A stretch of 64,000 nucleotides of DNA from Synechococcus sp. CC9605. Its GTDB lineage: Bacteria > Cyanobacteriota > Cyanobacteriia > PCC-6307 > Cyanobiaceae. The stretch covers positions 310,001 through 374,000 of the forward strand of contig NC_007516.1 in NCBI RefSeq assembly GCF_000012625.1, given 5' to 3'. Below the pieces are notes generated by a model. The model saw only the letters and a program-made list of their open reading frames with translations. It searched no databases and was not told the DNA's origin. Shown piece after piece: positions 1 to 10,085 of this stretch; position 1 is the first letter of the stretch; the number at the start of each line of letters is the position of its first letter. The position numbers and the translations under genes are program-made.

Positions 1-994
1 GCATCACTTCCATGCCGAGGCCGGCACGGTTCAGCACATCAGCCCAGGTGTTCAGGACGCGGCCCTGACCATCAAGGATGGACTGGTTGAAGTTGAAGCC
101 GTTCAGGTTGAAGGCCATGGTTGACACGCCGAGGGCGGTGAACCAGATGCCGACAACAGGCCAGGCAGCCAGGAAGAAGTGAAGGCTACGGCTGTTGTTG
201 AAGGAGGCGTATTGGAAGATCAGGCGACCGAAGTAACCGTGGGCAGCCACGATGTTGTAGGTCTCTTCCTCTTGGCCAAACTTGTAGCCGTAGTTCTGAG
301 ACTCGCTCTCGGTGGTTTCACGCACCAGGGAGGAAGTCACCAGGGAGCCGTGCATGGCGGAGAACAAGCTGCCGCCGAAAACACCTGCGACGCCCAGCAT
401 GTGGAAGGGGTGCATCAGGATGTTGTGCTCGGCCTGGAACACCAACATGTAGTTGAAGGTGCCAGAGATGCCCAGGGGCATTGCGTCAGAGAAAGAACCC
501 TGACCGAAGGGGTAAACCAGGAAGACAGCGGAGGCTGCAGCGACAGGTGCGCTGTAGGCAACGCAGATCCAGGGGCGCATGCCCAGGCGGTAGGAGAGTT
601 CCCACTCACGACCCATGTAGGCGTAGATGCCGATGAGGAAGTGGAAAACAACCAGCTGGAAGGGGCCGCCGTTGTACAGCCACTCATCGAGGGAAGCAGC
701 TTCCCAGATGGGGTAGAAGTGCAGGCCGATGGCGTTGCTGGAAGGAACAACAGCACCAGAGATGATGTTGTTGCCGTAGATCAGGGAGCCAGCGACGGGC
801 TCACGGATGCCATCGATGTCGACCGGAGGAGCGGCGACGAAAGCGATGACGAAGCAGATGGTGGCAGCCAGCAGTGTGGGGATCATCAGCACACCGAACC
901 AACCGACATACAGACGGTTGTTGGTGGAGGTGACCCACTCACAGAAGGCCTGCCAGCTGGAAGCGCCGGAGCGCTGCTGGAGGGTGGTGGTCAT
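1..994 (-). CDS. psbA: Photosystem II D1 protein, high-light (Glu130) form, 3' end outside window
   Basis: This gene encodes the D1 reaction-centre subunit of photosystem II, which binds P680 chlorophylls, pheophytin, QB and the Mn cluster in the thylakoid membrane. The ATG is at 994 and the reading frame stays open for 331 codons to the window edge, where it reads GLGMEVM, so about 28 C-terminal residues are missing. His118 lies in the FHFLIG segment. Residue 130 is Glu in MGREWELS, which marks the D1:2 (high-light) class rather than the Gln130 D1:1 class. It is divergent from a radical SAM gene across a 171-bp gap. The family identification is certain. The isoform call rests on one well-known diagnostic residue. 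Confidence 0.98.
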   Translation of the reverse strand, partial: MTTTLQQRSGASSWQAFCEWVTSTNNRLYVGWFGVLMIPTLLAATICFVIAFVAAPPVDIDGIREPVAGSLIYGNNIISGAVVPSSNAIGLHFYPIWEAASLDEWLYNGGPFQLVVFHFLIGIYAYMGREWELSYRLGMRPWICVAYSAPVAAASAVFLVYPFGQGSFSDAMPLGISGTFNYMLVFQAEHNILMHPFHMLGVAGVFGGSLFSAMHGSLVTSSLVRETTESESQNYGYKFGQEEETYNIVAAHGYFGRLIFQYASFNNSRSLHFFLAAWPVVGIWFTALGVSTMAFNLNGFNFNQSILDGQGRVLNTWADVLNRAGLGMEVM

Positions 995-1036
995 GAGAAC
1001 GGAAAGAAATGTCCCCGAAGGAACGGTTTAAGGAAG

Positions 1037-1053
1037 GGCAGGAGAGCCCTGCC
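1037..1053 (-). other. Hairpin in psbA 5' leader
   Basis: A perfect 6-bp stem (GGCAGG with CCTGCC, 5-nt loop) lies between the candidate promoter and the psbA start codon, in the expected 5' untranslated region. psbA leaders are common sites of light-dependent mRNA stability control, so a role there is possible but inferred. Confidence 0.45.
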
Positions 1054-1061
1054 TGGTGGGG

Positions 1062-1091
1062 AGTGTAAAGGAAGTTTGCGCTGTGTGTCGC
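1062..1091 (-). promoter_or_regulatory. Candidate psbA promoter
   Basis: Read on the minus strand, GCGACA (1091-1086) and TACACT (1067-1062) sit 18 bp apart, about 70 bp upstream of the psbA ATG. This is a plausible sigma-70-type promoter with a degenerate -35. It is assigned by eye, and the true transcription start is unknown. Confidence 0.4.
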
Positions 1092-1165
1092 TGACTTGAT
1101 GAAGCTGTTGTTAAGAAGCCTTCATCCCTTTTGGCGGCAGCGCTTGTTAGCGTCCCGAAACCCCC

Positions 1166-2755
1166 ATGGCAGCTGACGTGGCACCACAAGAAGAACGGGT
1201 GTTGCTGGTGCGGCTGCCCTGCAATCCGATCTTTCCGATCGGACCCATTTATCTCGCCGACCATCTCCACAAGTGTTTTCCGGAGATGCCCCAGCGCATC
1301 CTTGACCTGGCGGCACTGCCGGTGCTGGATGTCCACCGCGTGCTGGACGCCACCGTTGATCAGTTCCAGCCGACGCTGCTGGTTTTTTCCTGGAGAGACA
1401 TTCAGATCTATGCGCCGGTCGATGGCCGTGGCGGCAACCCCCTACAGAACTCGTTTGAGGTGTTCTATGCCCGAAATCCACTGAAACGTCTGCATGGCGC
1501 CTTGGGTGGGCTTCAGTTGATGAGCAGCCATTACGGCGAGCTGCACAGAAACCAGCGTCTGGTGCGTCAGGGCTTGAAACGTGCGCGACGCCACCAGCCT
1601 GCGGCCAGAGCAGTTCTCGGCGGTGGAGCCGTCAGTGTGTTCTATGAGCAACTCGGCAAGTCGCTCCCCAAGGGAACAGTTGTGTCCATCGGTGAGGGGG
1701 AGCCGCTGCTGGAGAAGTTGATCCAGGGTCACTCCCTTGAGGGTGAACGTTGCTTCGTGGTTGGGGAGAAGCCACGTTCAGGCCTGATCCATGAGCAGCC
1801 GGAAAGTAGGCCCAAAACCGCTTGTAATTACGACTACATCGCCTCGATCTGGCCCCAGCTGGATTGGTACCTGGAAGGTGGTGATTTCTACGTGGGAGTT
1901 CAGACCAAGCGCGGTTGCCCTCACAACTGTTGTTACTGCGTCTACACGGTGGTGGAAGGCAAGCAGGTGCGTCTCAACCCTGTCGATGAGGTGGTGAAAG
2001 AGATGCGCCAGCTTTATGACCGCGGGGTGCGTGGTTTCTGGTTCACCGATGCTCAGTTCATTCCTGCGCGGCGCTACATCGAAGACGCCAAGGAACTGCT
2101 GCGGGCGATCAAATCTGAAGGGCTGACCGGCATTCGTTGGGCCGCCTACATCCGCGCCGACAATCTGGACCCCGAATTGGCTCAGCTCATGGTTGAAACG
2201 GGCATGAGTTATTTCGAGATCGGCATTACGTCCGGTTCTCAGGAGCTCGTCCGCAAGATGCGCATGGGGTACAACCTGCGCACCGTTCTGGAGAGTTGTC
2301 GGATGCTCGCGGATGCGGGCTTCCGAGATCACGTGTCGGTGAATTACTCCTTCAATGTGATCGACGAGCGGCCGGAAACGATCCGTCAGACCGTGGCTTA
2401 TCACCGTGAGCTGGAAGCCATTTTCGGTGCTGATCTCGTGGAGCCAGCGATCTTCTTCATCGGTTTGCAGCCCCATACCCACTTGGAGCAATACGGTTTT
2501 GATCAGGGTTTGATCAAGCCTGGTTACAACCCAATGAGCATGATGCCGTGGACGGCGCGAAAACTTCTCTGGAACCCCGAGCCGATGGGGAGCACCTTTG
2601 GCCGGGTGTGTCTTGAGGCTTTTGATCGCAATCCTGCAGATTTCGGTCGCACAGTGATGTCACTCCTCGAAAGGGATTACGGTGTGGCTTCGCTTCAAGA
2701 AGCGTTGCGAGCCCCTGTGGCAGGCCGTGCTGCCTTGGCAACTGCTGTGCGCTGA
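1166..2755 (+). CDS. B12-binding/radical SAM protein of the psbA-linked (photosystem II high-light acclimation) type
   Basis: This is a 529-residue radical SAM enzyme. The cluster-binding motif is CX3CX2C at Cys251, Cys255 and Cys258 (RGCPHNCCYC), at the start of a TIM-barrel-like domain. The N-terminal ~200 residues resemble a B12-binding-type Rossmann region (LLVRLP, then LLVFSWRDIQ) but I do not see a DxHxxG cobalamin motif. It is divergent from psbA, a context I recall for proteins annotated as photosystem II high light acclimation radical SAM protein in marine picocyanobacteria. Its substrate is unknown. The last 61 bp overlap the convergent CPBP gene. Confidence 0.85.
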   Translation: MAADVAPQEERVLLVRLPCNPIFPIGPIYLADHLHKCFPEMPQRILDLAALPVLDVHRVLDATVDQFQPTLLVFSWRDIQIYAPVDGRGGNPLQNSFEVFYARNPLKRLHGALGGLQLMSSHYGELHRNQRLVRQGLKRARRHQPAARAVLGGGAVSVFYEQLGKSLPKGTVVSIGEGEPLLEKLIQGHSLEGERCFVVGEKPRSGLIHEQPESRPKTACNYDYIASIWPQLDWYLEGGDFYVGVQTKRGCPHNCCYCVYTVVEGKQVRLNPVDEVVKEMRQLYDRGVRGFWFTDAQFIPARRYIEDAKELLRAIKSEGLTGIRWAAYIRADNLDPELAQLMVETGMSYFEIGITSGSQELVRKMRMGYNLRTVLESCRMLADAGFRDHVSVNYSFNVIDERPETIRQTVAYHRELEAIFGADLVEPAIFFIGLQPHTHLEQYGFDQGLIKPGYNPMSMMPWTARKLLWNPEPMGSTFGRVCLEAFDRNPADFGRTVMSLLERDYGVASLQEALRAPVAGRAALATAVR

Positions 2756-3567
2756 ATCAGCAGCAGGATCAGCAAACTGATCAGTCCGACAGCTCCCCCA
2801 AGTGGGTTTGGGGCGCTTCCTCCTGGGCCCACCAACCACGACGGCGCATTGGTTGACAGCTGAAGCAAGCCGCTCTGCAGTAAAAACCATCCAGCGACAA
2901 GTCCGCCATGTAGGCCGATGCAGCCCCAAAGTGATCCGTGGTTAGTTTGACGCTGTCTGGCCAGCACCAATCCCAGAAGAAACAGGCCGATCAGCAGGGC
3001 GCTCATGGCACCCAGTCCCAGGTTGAAGCGTGTGTGAACGAGGCTGAAGATGCTGGCCTGAGCCAAGGCTGCACGACGCGAGCCCGTCAATTGGTTGAGT
3101 TCCGTCCAGAGCCAGCCGCGGAAAATCAATTCCTCTGCAAAGCCAACGCCGAGGCATAGCAACACAGCATTCGTAAGCTGAGTTGCACTCACTTCGCCTC
3201 GCCAATTCCCCCATCCTCCGATCAAAACGATGCTCGTGATCAGCGTCAGCAACCCTGCGGCAAGGAGAAGACCTTTGAGAAGAGCTGCTGCAGGCGCGGG
3301 TTGTACTTGCCGGTTTGATCGGCAGACGCCCAGGGCCGCCCAAGGTTGTTCAGCCGACCAACGCGTGGCGACCCATCGAGGCATCAGCGCGATGAACAGC
3401 ACAAAGCTCAGCACCGTTCCCGTGAGGGAGACCCGTTCTGCAGGCAGGCCAAGCAGGGTCAGCGGGACTGCAGCGAGCCAGCCCAGTGCGTAAAGCAGGG
3501 GTATGAAGAGAACCGTGGGCAGCCAGAACGGATGAAGCAGGAGGAACCTGTTCAGCGGTTGCAGCAT
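2695..3567 (-). CDS. CPBP family intramembrane protease (CAAX/Rce1-like)
   Basis: This 290-residue polytopic membrane protein has several hydrophobic segments, the first near residues 13-40. It carries the Abi/CPBP motifs of glutamic-type intramembrane endopeptidases: EELIFRGWL (EExxxR), then FSLVHTRFN (FxxxH), then LHGGLVAGW. The biological substrate is unknown. In bacteria such proteins are linked to prenyl-protein processing or bacteriocin immunity, and nothing here selects between these. It starts at an ATG 5 bp beyond the 3' end of clpS on the same strand, so it is probably co-transcribed. Its 3' end overlaps the convergent radical SAM gene. Confidence 0.82.
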   Translation of the reverse strand: MLQPLNRFLLLHPFWLPTVLFIPLLYALGWLAAVPLTLLGLPAERVSLTGTVLSFVLFIALMPRWVATRWSAEQPWAALGVCRSNRQVQPAPAAALLKGLLLAAGLLTLITSIVLIGGWGNWRGEVSATQLTNAVLLCLGVGFAEELIFRGWLWTELNQLTGSRRAALAQASIFSLVHTRFNLGLGAMSALLIGLFLLGLVLARQRQTNHGSLWGCIGLHGGLVAGWFLLQSGLLQLSTNAPSWLVGPGGSAPNPLGGAVGLISLLILLLIQRTAVAKAARPATGARNAS

Positions 3568-3571
3568 CGCT

Positions 3572-3892
3572 CTAGTTTTCAGGCTCGATTGAGCTCGTCA
3601 GGCCTTTGGATTTCAGCGTCTCGCAATAGAACTCAGCCGGCTCGATGTCACACACGATCACCAAGCCCACGCCTGTGTTGTGGGCCTCCAGCATCACCGC
3701 CATGCAGTCCTGCTCGCTGAGTTGCGGCACAACCTGCTGCAGGGTGGCCACCACATATTCCATGGAATTCACCGGATCGTTGTGCAGCAGCACCTTGTAG
3801 CGGGGTGACCGCTTGCGAACCTTCTCTGGCGCCTTGTCCAGAACAGCTGCACCACCTGGTTTTTGGCTGGGAGACTCCACCGCCATGACCAT
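3572..3892 (-). CDS. clpS: ATP-dependent Clp protease adaptor ClpS
   Basis: ClpS delivers N-degron substrates to the ClpAP/ClpCP protease. The ORF contains the family core: KVLLHNDPVNSMEYVV (the HNDxxN substrate pocket) followed by the ClpA/C-binding helices and MLEAHNTGVGLV. I start it at the ATG at 3892 (MVMAVES, 106 aa), because an AAGGA ribosome binding site lies just upstream. An in-frame alternative at 3943 would overlap the dapL stop and add a non-conserved tail. It lies just downstream of dapL and upstream of the CPBP protease. Confidence 0.93.
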   Translation of the reverse strand: MVMAVESPSQKPGGAAVLDKAPEKVRKRSPRYKVLLHNDPVNSMEYVVATLQQVVPQLSEQDCMAVMLEAHNTGVGLVIVCDIEPAEFYCETLKSKGLTSSIEPEN

Positions 3893-3939
3893 TGATCCGA
3901 ATCCTTTTAAATCTAAATGGAATAGGGAGAGGGAGCGGC

Positions 3940-5166
3940 TCACAGGGCTTTGATGCGAGCCATGGCCTCATCCACATTGGCGCGGCTGTTGAAGGCGGAC
4001 AAGCGGAAATAACATTCGCCCGCGGCGCCAAAGCCGCTGCCGGGTGTGCCCACCACGTTGGCCTTGTTGAGCAGATGGTCGAAGAAGCCCCAGGAATCCA
4101 TACCCTCAGGGGTCTTGATCCAGACGTAGGGGGCGTGTTCGCCGCCATAAACGGTGAGGCCTGCAGCAGTGAGTTCGCGGCGAATGATCGCGGCGTTCTC
4201 CATGTAGAAGCTCACCAGAGCTTTCACTTCGGCCTGACCCGCTTCGGAGTAAACCGCCTCAGCTCCGCGTTGAATGATGTAGCTCACACCGTTGAACTTG
4301 GTGCTCTGACGTCGGTTCCACAGCCCCCAGAGTTCCACGGCTTCGCCGTTGGCTGCTTTGCCTTTCAGCCCCTTGGGCACCACGGTGAAGGCACAGCGGG
4401 TGCCAGTGAAGCCGGCGTTTTTCGAGAAGGAACGGAATTCGATGGCGCAGTCCCGGGCTCCTTCGATCTCAAAGATGGAGCGGGGGAGTTCCGGATCCTG
4501 GATGAAGGCCTCATAGGCAGCATCGAAGAGGATCAGTGCGCCATTGGCGCGGGCGTAGTTCACCCAGGCTTGAAGTTGTTCCCGGGTGGCGACGGCACCG
4601 GTGGGGTTGTTGGGGAAGCAGAGGTAGATCAGGTCGACGGGTTCACTGGGAATCAGCGCTGCAAAGCCGTTGTCCGCGCTGATCGGCAGGTAGGTCAGTC
4701 CCGCATAGCGACCGATCTCCCCTGCTTCACCGGTGCGACCCGCCATCACGTTGCTGTCCACATACACCGGATAGACAGGGTCCGTGACGGCCACTTTGTT
4801 GCCCTCGCCGAGAATGTCGAGGATGTTGCTGCTGTCGCACTTGGAGCCGTCGGAAACAAAAATTTCCTCGGCACTGATGTCGCAGCCTCGGGCCTGGAAG
4901 TCGTTTTTGGCGATGGCCTCCCGCAGCCAGCCGTAGCCCTGTTCGGGACCGTAGCCATGGAAGCCTTCGGCGGTGCCCATCGCATCGATGGCGGTTTTCA
5001 TGGCTTCACGGCAGGCCAGCGGCAGGGGCTCCGTGACATCACCGATGCCCAGACGGATCAGCGCTGCGTCGGGATTGGCGCTGCTGAACGCTTTGACGCG
5101 CCGACCGATCTCAGGGAACAGGTAGCCCGCCTTGAGCTTGAGGTAATTGCCGTTGACCTGAACCAC
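3940..5166 (-). CDS. dapL: LL-diaminopimelate aminotransferase
   Basis: This 408-residue fold-type I PLP aminotransferase converts tetrahydrodipicolinate directly to LL-diaminopimelate, the lysine and peptidoglycan precursor route used by cyanobacteria and plants. Visible signatures are [11 protein letters not shown] (substrate and cofactor contact), FDAAYEAF (Asp/Tyr binding PLP) and [15 protein letters not shown], in which the Lys forms the Schiff base. Length matches DapL. The start is a GTG at 5166 with a weak ribosome binding site and no better in-frame ATG. It is divergent from the radical SAM gene at 5220. Confidence 0.95.
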
Positions 5167-5219
5167 GGAATCGGGAGCTATTTCTGCGGGGCATCCTGCC
5201 GTGTCGGCAGCTCCATACG

Positions 5220-7883
5220 ATGACCACAGGAGTCAGGACATCCGACGTGGTCGTCTCATCCCTGGATCACCCGGTTGATTTTCATGCCCTGGTGGACAGC
5301 GGCATCAACAAACCAGCCCGCTACATGGGGCATGAGTTGGGGGTTGAACCACGGGACTGGCAGACAGCGACCGTTCGCTGGGCGCTCACCTACCCCGAGA
5401 TTTATGAGGTCGGCTCCAGCAACCTCGGCCACATCATTCTTTATTCAATCCTCAATGCCGTTCCCGGGCAGTTGTGTGATCGCGCTTATCTGCCGGCGGC
5501 CGATCTGGCGGGCCGCTTGCGGGAGCGCTCCCAGGCGTTGTTTGCCGTGGAAAGCCGTCGGCCCTTGCCGGCCTTCGACATCCTGGGCTTCAGCCTCAGC
5601 TATGAACTGGGCGCCACCAACATCCTTGAGATGTTGGACCTCGCGCAGGTGCCCATCCGCGCCGCTGATCGGGGCGATCTGCTGCTGAATGATCCTGCAG
5701 CACCTCCTCTGATTTTTGCTGGCGGTCCTACGGCTACCAGCAATCCAGAGCCCTATGCCCCGTTCTTCGACTTCATCGCCCTGGGTGACGGTGAGGAGCT
5801 GTTGCCCGAAATCGGTCTGGTGGTGGCGCAGGCCAAAGGGGATGGATTGACCCGATTGCAACTGCTCCGCGATCTGGCGCAGGTCCCTGGCGTTTATGTG
5901 CCTTCTCTTTATGCAACTGGCGCCGATGGGGTCACCCTTGAGCCGCTTCATCCTCATGTCCCGGCGCGGGTTCTTCGGCGTGTGGCAACGCCGATGCCCC
6001 ACTACGCCATGGGCCTTGTGCCCCATGTGGAAACAGTCCATGACCGTCTCACGGTGGAGATTCGCCGCGGCTGCACCCGGGGTTGTCGCTTCTGCCAGCC
6101 CGGGATGTTGACGCGTCCGGCTCGGGATGTGGAACCCGAAGCGGTGATCGAAGCAGTGGAGACCGGCATGAAACAAACCGGTTACAGCGATTTCTCGCTG
6201 CTCTCCCTGAGCTGCAGCGACTATCTGGCACTCCCGGCGGTGGGGGTTGAGTTGCGCAACCGCCTTGCCGATCAGAACGTCACACTTCAACTGCCCAGTC
6301 AGCGGGTGGATCGCTTCGATGAAGATATTGCTCACATCCTTGGCGGCACGCGGAAAGCGGGTCTCACCTTCGCGCCCGAGGCAGGAACACAGCGCCTCCG
6401 CGACATCGTCAACAAGGGCCTCACCGATGACGACCTGCTGCATGGCATCCGCACGGCCATGCAGAACGGCTATCGCAAGGTGAAGCTGTACTTCATGATC
6501 GGCCTCCCTGGTGAGACGGATGCCGATGTTCTCGGCATTGCCGAGACCTGCGTGATGCTGCAGCAGCGCTGCCGTGACCTGGGTCGACTGAACCTGAACA
6601 TCACGATCAGCAATTTCACGCCCAAGCCCCACACCCCTTTTCAGTGGCATAGCGTCTCTACGGCCGAGTTTGAACGCCGCCAGGCCCTGCTCAAGGAGGC
6701 CTTCCGGCGTTTGCGCGGCGCGAAGGTGAATTTCACCGATGTGCGGCTGTCGGCCATGGAGGATTTCGTAGGCCGCAGCGATCGGCGCCTTGCTCCGGTG
6801 ATCGAGGCTGCCTGGCGGGCCGGTGCCGGCATGGATGCCTGGTTCGAGTCGCTGGATCGCACCTACGCCGCCTGGACCGGAGCCATCGCGGATGCTGGCC
6901 TGGAGGGGCATTACCGGGAGATGGAGATGGGTGGCTGGAGTGCTGTGGCTGCCCTGGATCGGGAGGACCTGGAAGCGTTCTGTGCTCAGCCGCTCCCCTG
7001 GGATCACATCGACACCGGCATCGACAAGGCCTGGCTGGCCGACGATCTGCAACGGGCTTTGGCAGCGGCAGTTGTGCCCGACTGCTCCTTTGATGGCTGC
7101 AGCAGTTGTGGGGTCTGCGGCCCGGATCTCGGCCACAACGTGGTGGTTTCCGCTCCCGAGGTGCCAACCCAGGTGCCAACCCAGGCGCCGCCCAGTGAAC
7201 GGGTCTGCCGCATCCGGGTGCAATTCGCCAAAACGGGATCGATGGCGCTGCTCAGCCATCTTGACCTGATGCGCATGTTGGAGCGGGCCCTGCGTCGTAG
7301 TGCTCTTCCGATCAGCTTCACCGGCGGGTTTCATCCCCTGCCGCGGATTCAGATCGCCTTGGCCCTGCCCCTCGGCGCTGAGGCCGAGAGCGAGTGGATG
7401 GACCTTGAATTCACTGAGGCCCTGGATCCCAATCACTTCTGCAAGACGCTCCAGCCGTTGTTGCCGGAGGGCATTCAGCTGCTAGCGGCAGCCGAGGTCC
7501 CCGTCAGTGGCAAAAGCCTCTCGCAAGAACTGAAGAGCGCTGTTTGGTGTTTTGATCTCGTGCCGGAGGCGCAGGCCTCGATGCCATTGGATTGGCATGC
7601 GGCGGTGGATCAGCTCCTGCAGGCCACAAGCTTGGTGTGGCATGACACCGATAAGAAGGGCCGCCCCCGGGAGCGGGATTGCCGCCCCGCGTTGAAGGCG
7701 CTGCATGTGACGGATCAGAACCCCGATGGATCCATTCGGCTTCGCTTGGAAGCAGCGGTTGATGAGATGGGCCGAAGCTTGCGCCCTGCTCAGATTCAGC
7801 ACTGGCTTGCCGAGAACGTTGGCCAGCCCTTGCAGGTGCAACGCTTGGCCCGAGAAGCCCTGCTCCTCGATGCGCAGTGCTAA
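5220..7883 (+). CDS. B12-binding radical SAM protein fused to a DUF2344 (TIGR03936-type) domain
   Basis: This 887-residue protein joins a TIGR03960-type radical SAM enzyme to a DUF2344 domain. An N-terminal B12-binding-like region precedes the CX3CX2C motif at Cys285, Cys289 and Cys292 ([14 protein letters not shown]). A Cys-rich stretch follows near residues 620-640 ([13 protein letters not shown]). A low-complexity linker ([13 protein letters not shown], encoded by a 12-bp tandem repeat near 7160-7190) leads into the DUF2344 domain, which begins [18 protein letters not shown]. In many bacteria the two halves are separate genes beside rng/rne. Here they are fused and lie directly upstream of rne. 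A role in RNA or ribosome modification is inference only. Confidence 0.88.
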   Translation: MTTGVRTSDVVVSSLDHPVDFHALVDSGINKPARYMGHELGVEPRDWQTATVRWALTYPEIYEVGSSNLGHIILYSILNAVPGQLCDRAYLPAADLAGRLRERSQALFAVESRRPLPAFDILGFSLSYELGATNILEMLDLAQVPIRAADRGDLLLNDPAAPPLIFAGGPTATSNPEPYAPFFDFIALGDGEELLPEIGLVVAQAKGDGLTRLQLLRDLAQVPGVYVPSLYATGADGVTLEPLHPHVPARVLRRVATPMPHYAMGLVPHVETVHDRLTVEIRRGCTRGCRFCQPGMLTRPARDVEPEAVIEAVETGMKQTGYSDFSLLSLSCSDYLALPAVGVELRNRLADQNVTLQLPSQRVDRFDEDIAHILGGTRKAGLTFAPEAGTQRLRDIVNKGLTDDDLLHGIRTAMQNGYRKVKLYFMIGLPGETDADVLGIAETCVMLQQRCRDLGRLNLNITISNFTPKPHTPFQWHSVSTAEFERRQALLKEAFRRLRGAKVNFTDVRLSAMEDFVGRSDRRLAPVIEAAWRAGAGMDAWFESLDRTYAAWTGAIADAGLEGHYREMEMGGWSAVAALDREDLEAFCAQPLPWDHIDTGIDKAWLADDLQRALAAAVVPDCSFDGCSSCGVCGPDLGHNVVVSAPEVPTQVPTQAPPSERVCRIRVQFAKTGSMALLSHLDLMRMLERALRRSALPISFTGGFHPLPRIQIALALPLGAEAESEWMDLEFTEALDPNHFCKTLQPLLPEGIQLLAAAEVPVSGKSLSQELKSAVWCFDLVPEAQASMPLDWHAAVDQLLQATSLVWHDTDKKGRPRERDCRPALKALHVTDQNPDGSIRLRLEAAVDEMGRSLRPAQIQHWLAENVGQPLQVQRLAREALLLDAQC

Positions 7884-8139
7884 TTTGACACAGAACAGGT
7901 GTTTCGTCCGTCGAGGCCAACCTTGTTCCGGTCTTGTCTGATCCAACACGGATATCGAGGTCCACATCACGGCTTGTATGGCGGTCTTTTTTGGAACCCC
8001 CCAGCCTGATTCATAGGAGTTTCTGCTCCGCAACCTTTTGGTCTTGCTGACCAGCCCAGATCTTTCCATCAACCCGTGAGGGAGAACCGGCAGGTTCCTC
8101 AACGGATTTGTCCCTCAATAGGGCTCAACCAGTTCTCTT
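7884..8139 (+). promoter_or_regulatory. Intergenic leader upstream of rne
   Basis: This 256-bp gap holds no credible ORF. A TTGACA box lies at 7885-7890 but no convincing -10 follows. The region includes a T-rich run near 7985 and a small GGAG/CTCC hairpin near 8017-8030. rne mRNAs in several bacteria carry long leaders that RNase E itself cleaves for autoregulation. That role is inferred here from length and position. Confidence 0.35.
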
Positions 8140-10080
8140 ATGCCCCAGCAAATTGTCATCGCGGAGCAGCTGCGCATCGCAGCAGTGCTAACCGATGAAC
8201 GCGTTGATGAACTAATCGTCGCGCAGGGTCGTTATCAGATCGGAGATGTCTATTTAGGAACGGTAGAAAATGTTCTGCCAGGCATTGATGCTGCCTTCGT
8301 CAATATCGGTGAGAGTGAGAAAAACGGGTTCATTCATGTCACCGATCTTGGGCCGCTGCGTCTGAAGAAAGGTTCGGCTGGGATCACTGAACTTCTGGAG
8401 CCTCGCCAAAAGGTTCTGGTTCAGGTGATGAAAGAACCGACCGGCACCAAAGGCCCACGGTTGACGGGAAATCTGGCTCTGCCAGGTCGCTACCTGGTGC
8501 TTCAGCCCCATGGCCAGGGAGTCAATATCTCCCGGCGCATCAGTTCCGATGCAGAACGGAACCGTCTGCGTGCACTGGGTGTTCTGATCAAGCCGCCTGG
8601 AGCTGGTCTGCTGATCCGTACGGAAGCCGACAGCATCAGCGAAGAATTATTGATTGAGGATCTGGAATCCTTGCTACGCCAGTGGGAGGCGATTCAGCAA
8701 GCCGCTGAAACGGCTGCACCGCCGGTGCTGCTCAACCGCGACGAAGACTTCATCCATCGGATTCTGCGGGACCACATGGGCCCGGATCTGGCCCGGGTTG
8801 TGGTGGAAGATGCCGCCGCTGTGGGTCGTGTCAGCAGTTTCCTCGGTGCTGATGCCAGCAATGTGCTGGTGGAAGCGCACAGTGAACCCAGCGAGTTGCT
8901 GGAGCACTACAAGGTCAATGCAGCTATCCGCGATGCGCTGAAGCCACGGGTTGATCTGCCGTCCGGTGGCTACGTGATCATCGAGCCCACCGAAGCGCTC
9001 ACTGTGATCGATGTGAACTCGGGCTCGTTCACACGGTCGGCCAATGCGCGCGAAACTGTGCTGTGGACCAACTGTGAGGCGGCGATCGAAATCGCTCGCC
9101 AGCTCAAGCTTCGCAACATCGGTGGGGTAATCATCATCGACTTCATCGATATGGATTCCCGCCGTGATCAGCTCCAGCTGCTGGAGTATTTCACGACAGC
9201 TGTCCGTGACGACTCAGCCCGCCCGCAGATCGCACAGCTCAGCGAACTGGGCCTGGTGGAACTCACCCGCAAGCGACAAGGGCAGAACATCTATGAACTG
9301 TTCGGTCGGGCCTGCCCCAGCTGTGGTGGTTTGGGCCATGTGGCCGTTCTCCCCGGCAAAGACCTGCTTCAACCTCTGGCGACGGCCACGGGATTGGTGC
9401 GTTCGGCGGCCTCTGCCCGCGCCGAAGTTGTTGCGCCAGGAGAGAACGGTGGCAATGGCCGTCGGCGGCGCGGTGGTCGAGGGCGCGGCAGTCAGGATGC
9501 CGTCCTTCCGCTAGAGACGTCCGACACCGCTGCCCCTGAGGTCTCCACCCAAGAGGCTCAGGAGCCCGCGACTGCCCGTCGTCAGGATCCTGAAATGGTT
9601 GCCGTCCCGATGACGGACGAGCAACAGCAGTTGTTTGGTTGGCTGGGGTTGAACCCTGCCCTGTTGCTGGAGGAGCCCCCTGCATCCGACAACGTCGTTG
9701 TCAGGGTTGTGCGTCCTGGTGAGGATGAGCAGGAGGTGCTTGAGGCGGCGCGTCAGCAATTGGCGGCCAGTTCCGGAAGGCGACGTCGTCGCGGCGGACG
9801 GGGTGGTCGTTCTGGCTCACGCAATGGGGCGAGTCAGCCCACATCGAACTCTTCTTCTGAGACGCCTGTTGTCGTGACCTCATCCGCCCCGGATGAGGCG
9901 GCTCCCTTGATGGTTGAGATCACCCCCTTGGAGGCGGTGACCAATCTGACGATCACCGAACCAGAACCGGCTCCCATCAGCGAACCGGCTGAGCCCGAGC
10001 CTGTGGCCGTGGTGGAACCAGCTGAGCCTGAGGAGCCTCGCCGTCGCCGTCGCCGCTCTTCTGCTGTCGCCACGGTCTGA
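8140..10080 (+). CDS. rne: Ribonuclease E/G
   Basis: This endoribonuclease starts mRNA decay and processes stable RNAs. The 646-residue protein has the compact cyanobacterial layout. An N-terminal S1 RNA-binding region runs to about residue 110 ([23 protein letters not shown]). A DNase I-like catalytic domain carries metal-binding Asp291 (VIDVNSGSF) and Asp334 (IIDFIDM). A Zn-link CPSC sits at Cys392/Cys395. The C-terminal half is Arg/Gly- and Pro/Glu-rich and disordered. It ends in RRRRRRSSA, the nonapeptide reported in cyanobacteria to bind PNPase. rnhB starts 5 bp after its stop, so the two are probably co-transcribed. Confidence 0.97.
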
Positions 10081-10085
10081 GCCGG

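Noticed and set aside
3892-5223. 443-codon open frame on the plus strand opposite dapL
   Set aside because: Shadow frame of a GC-rich gene. The minus-strand frame encodes full-length DapL with all active-site motifs.
7159-7192. Tandem repeat near 7160-7190 as a mobile or CRISPR-like repeat
   Set aside because: It encodes the VPTQ linker within an open reading frame and has only about two copies.
5445-7436. 663-codon open frame on the minus strand opposite the radical SAM fusion
   Set aside because: Shadow of a well-recognised gene. The protein has no coherent domain pattern.
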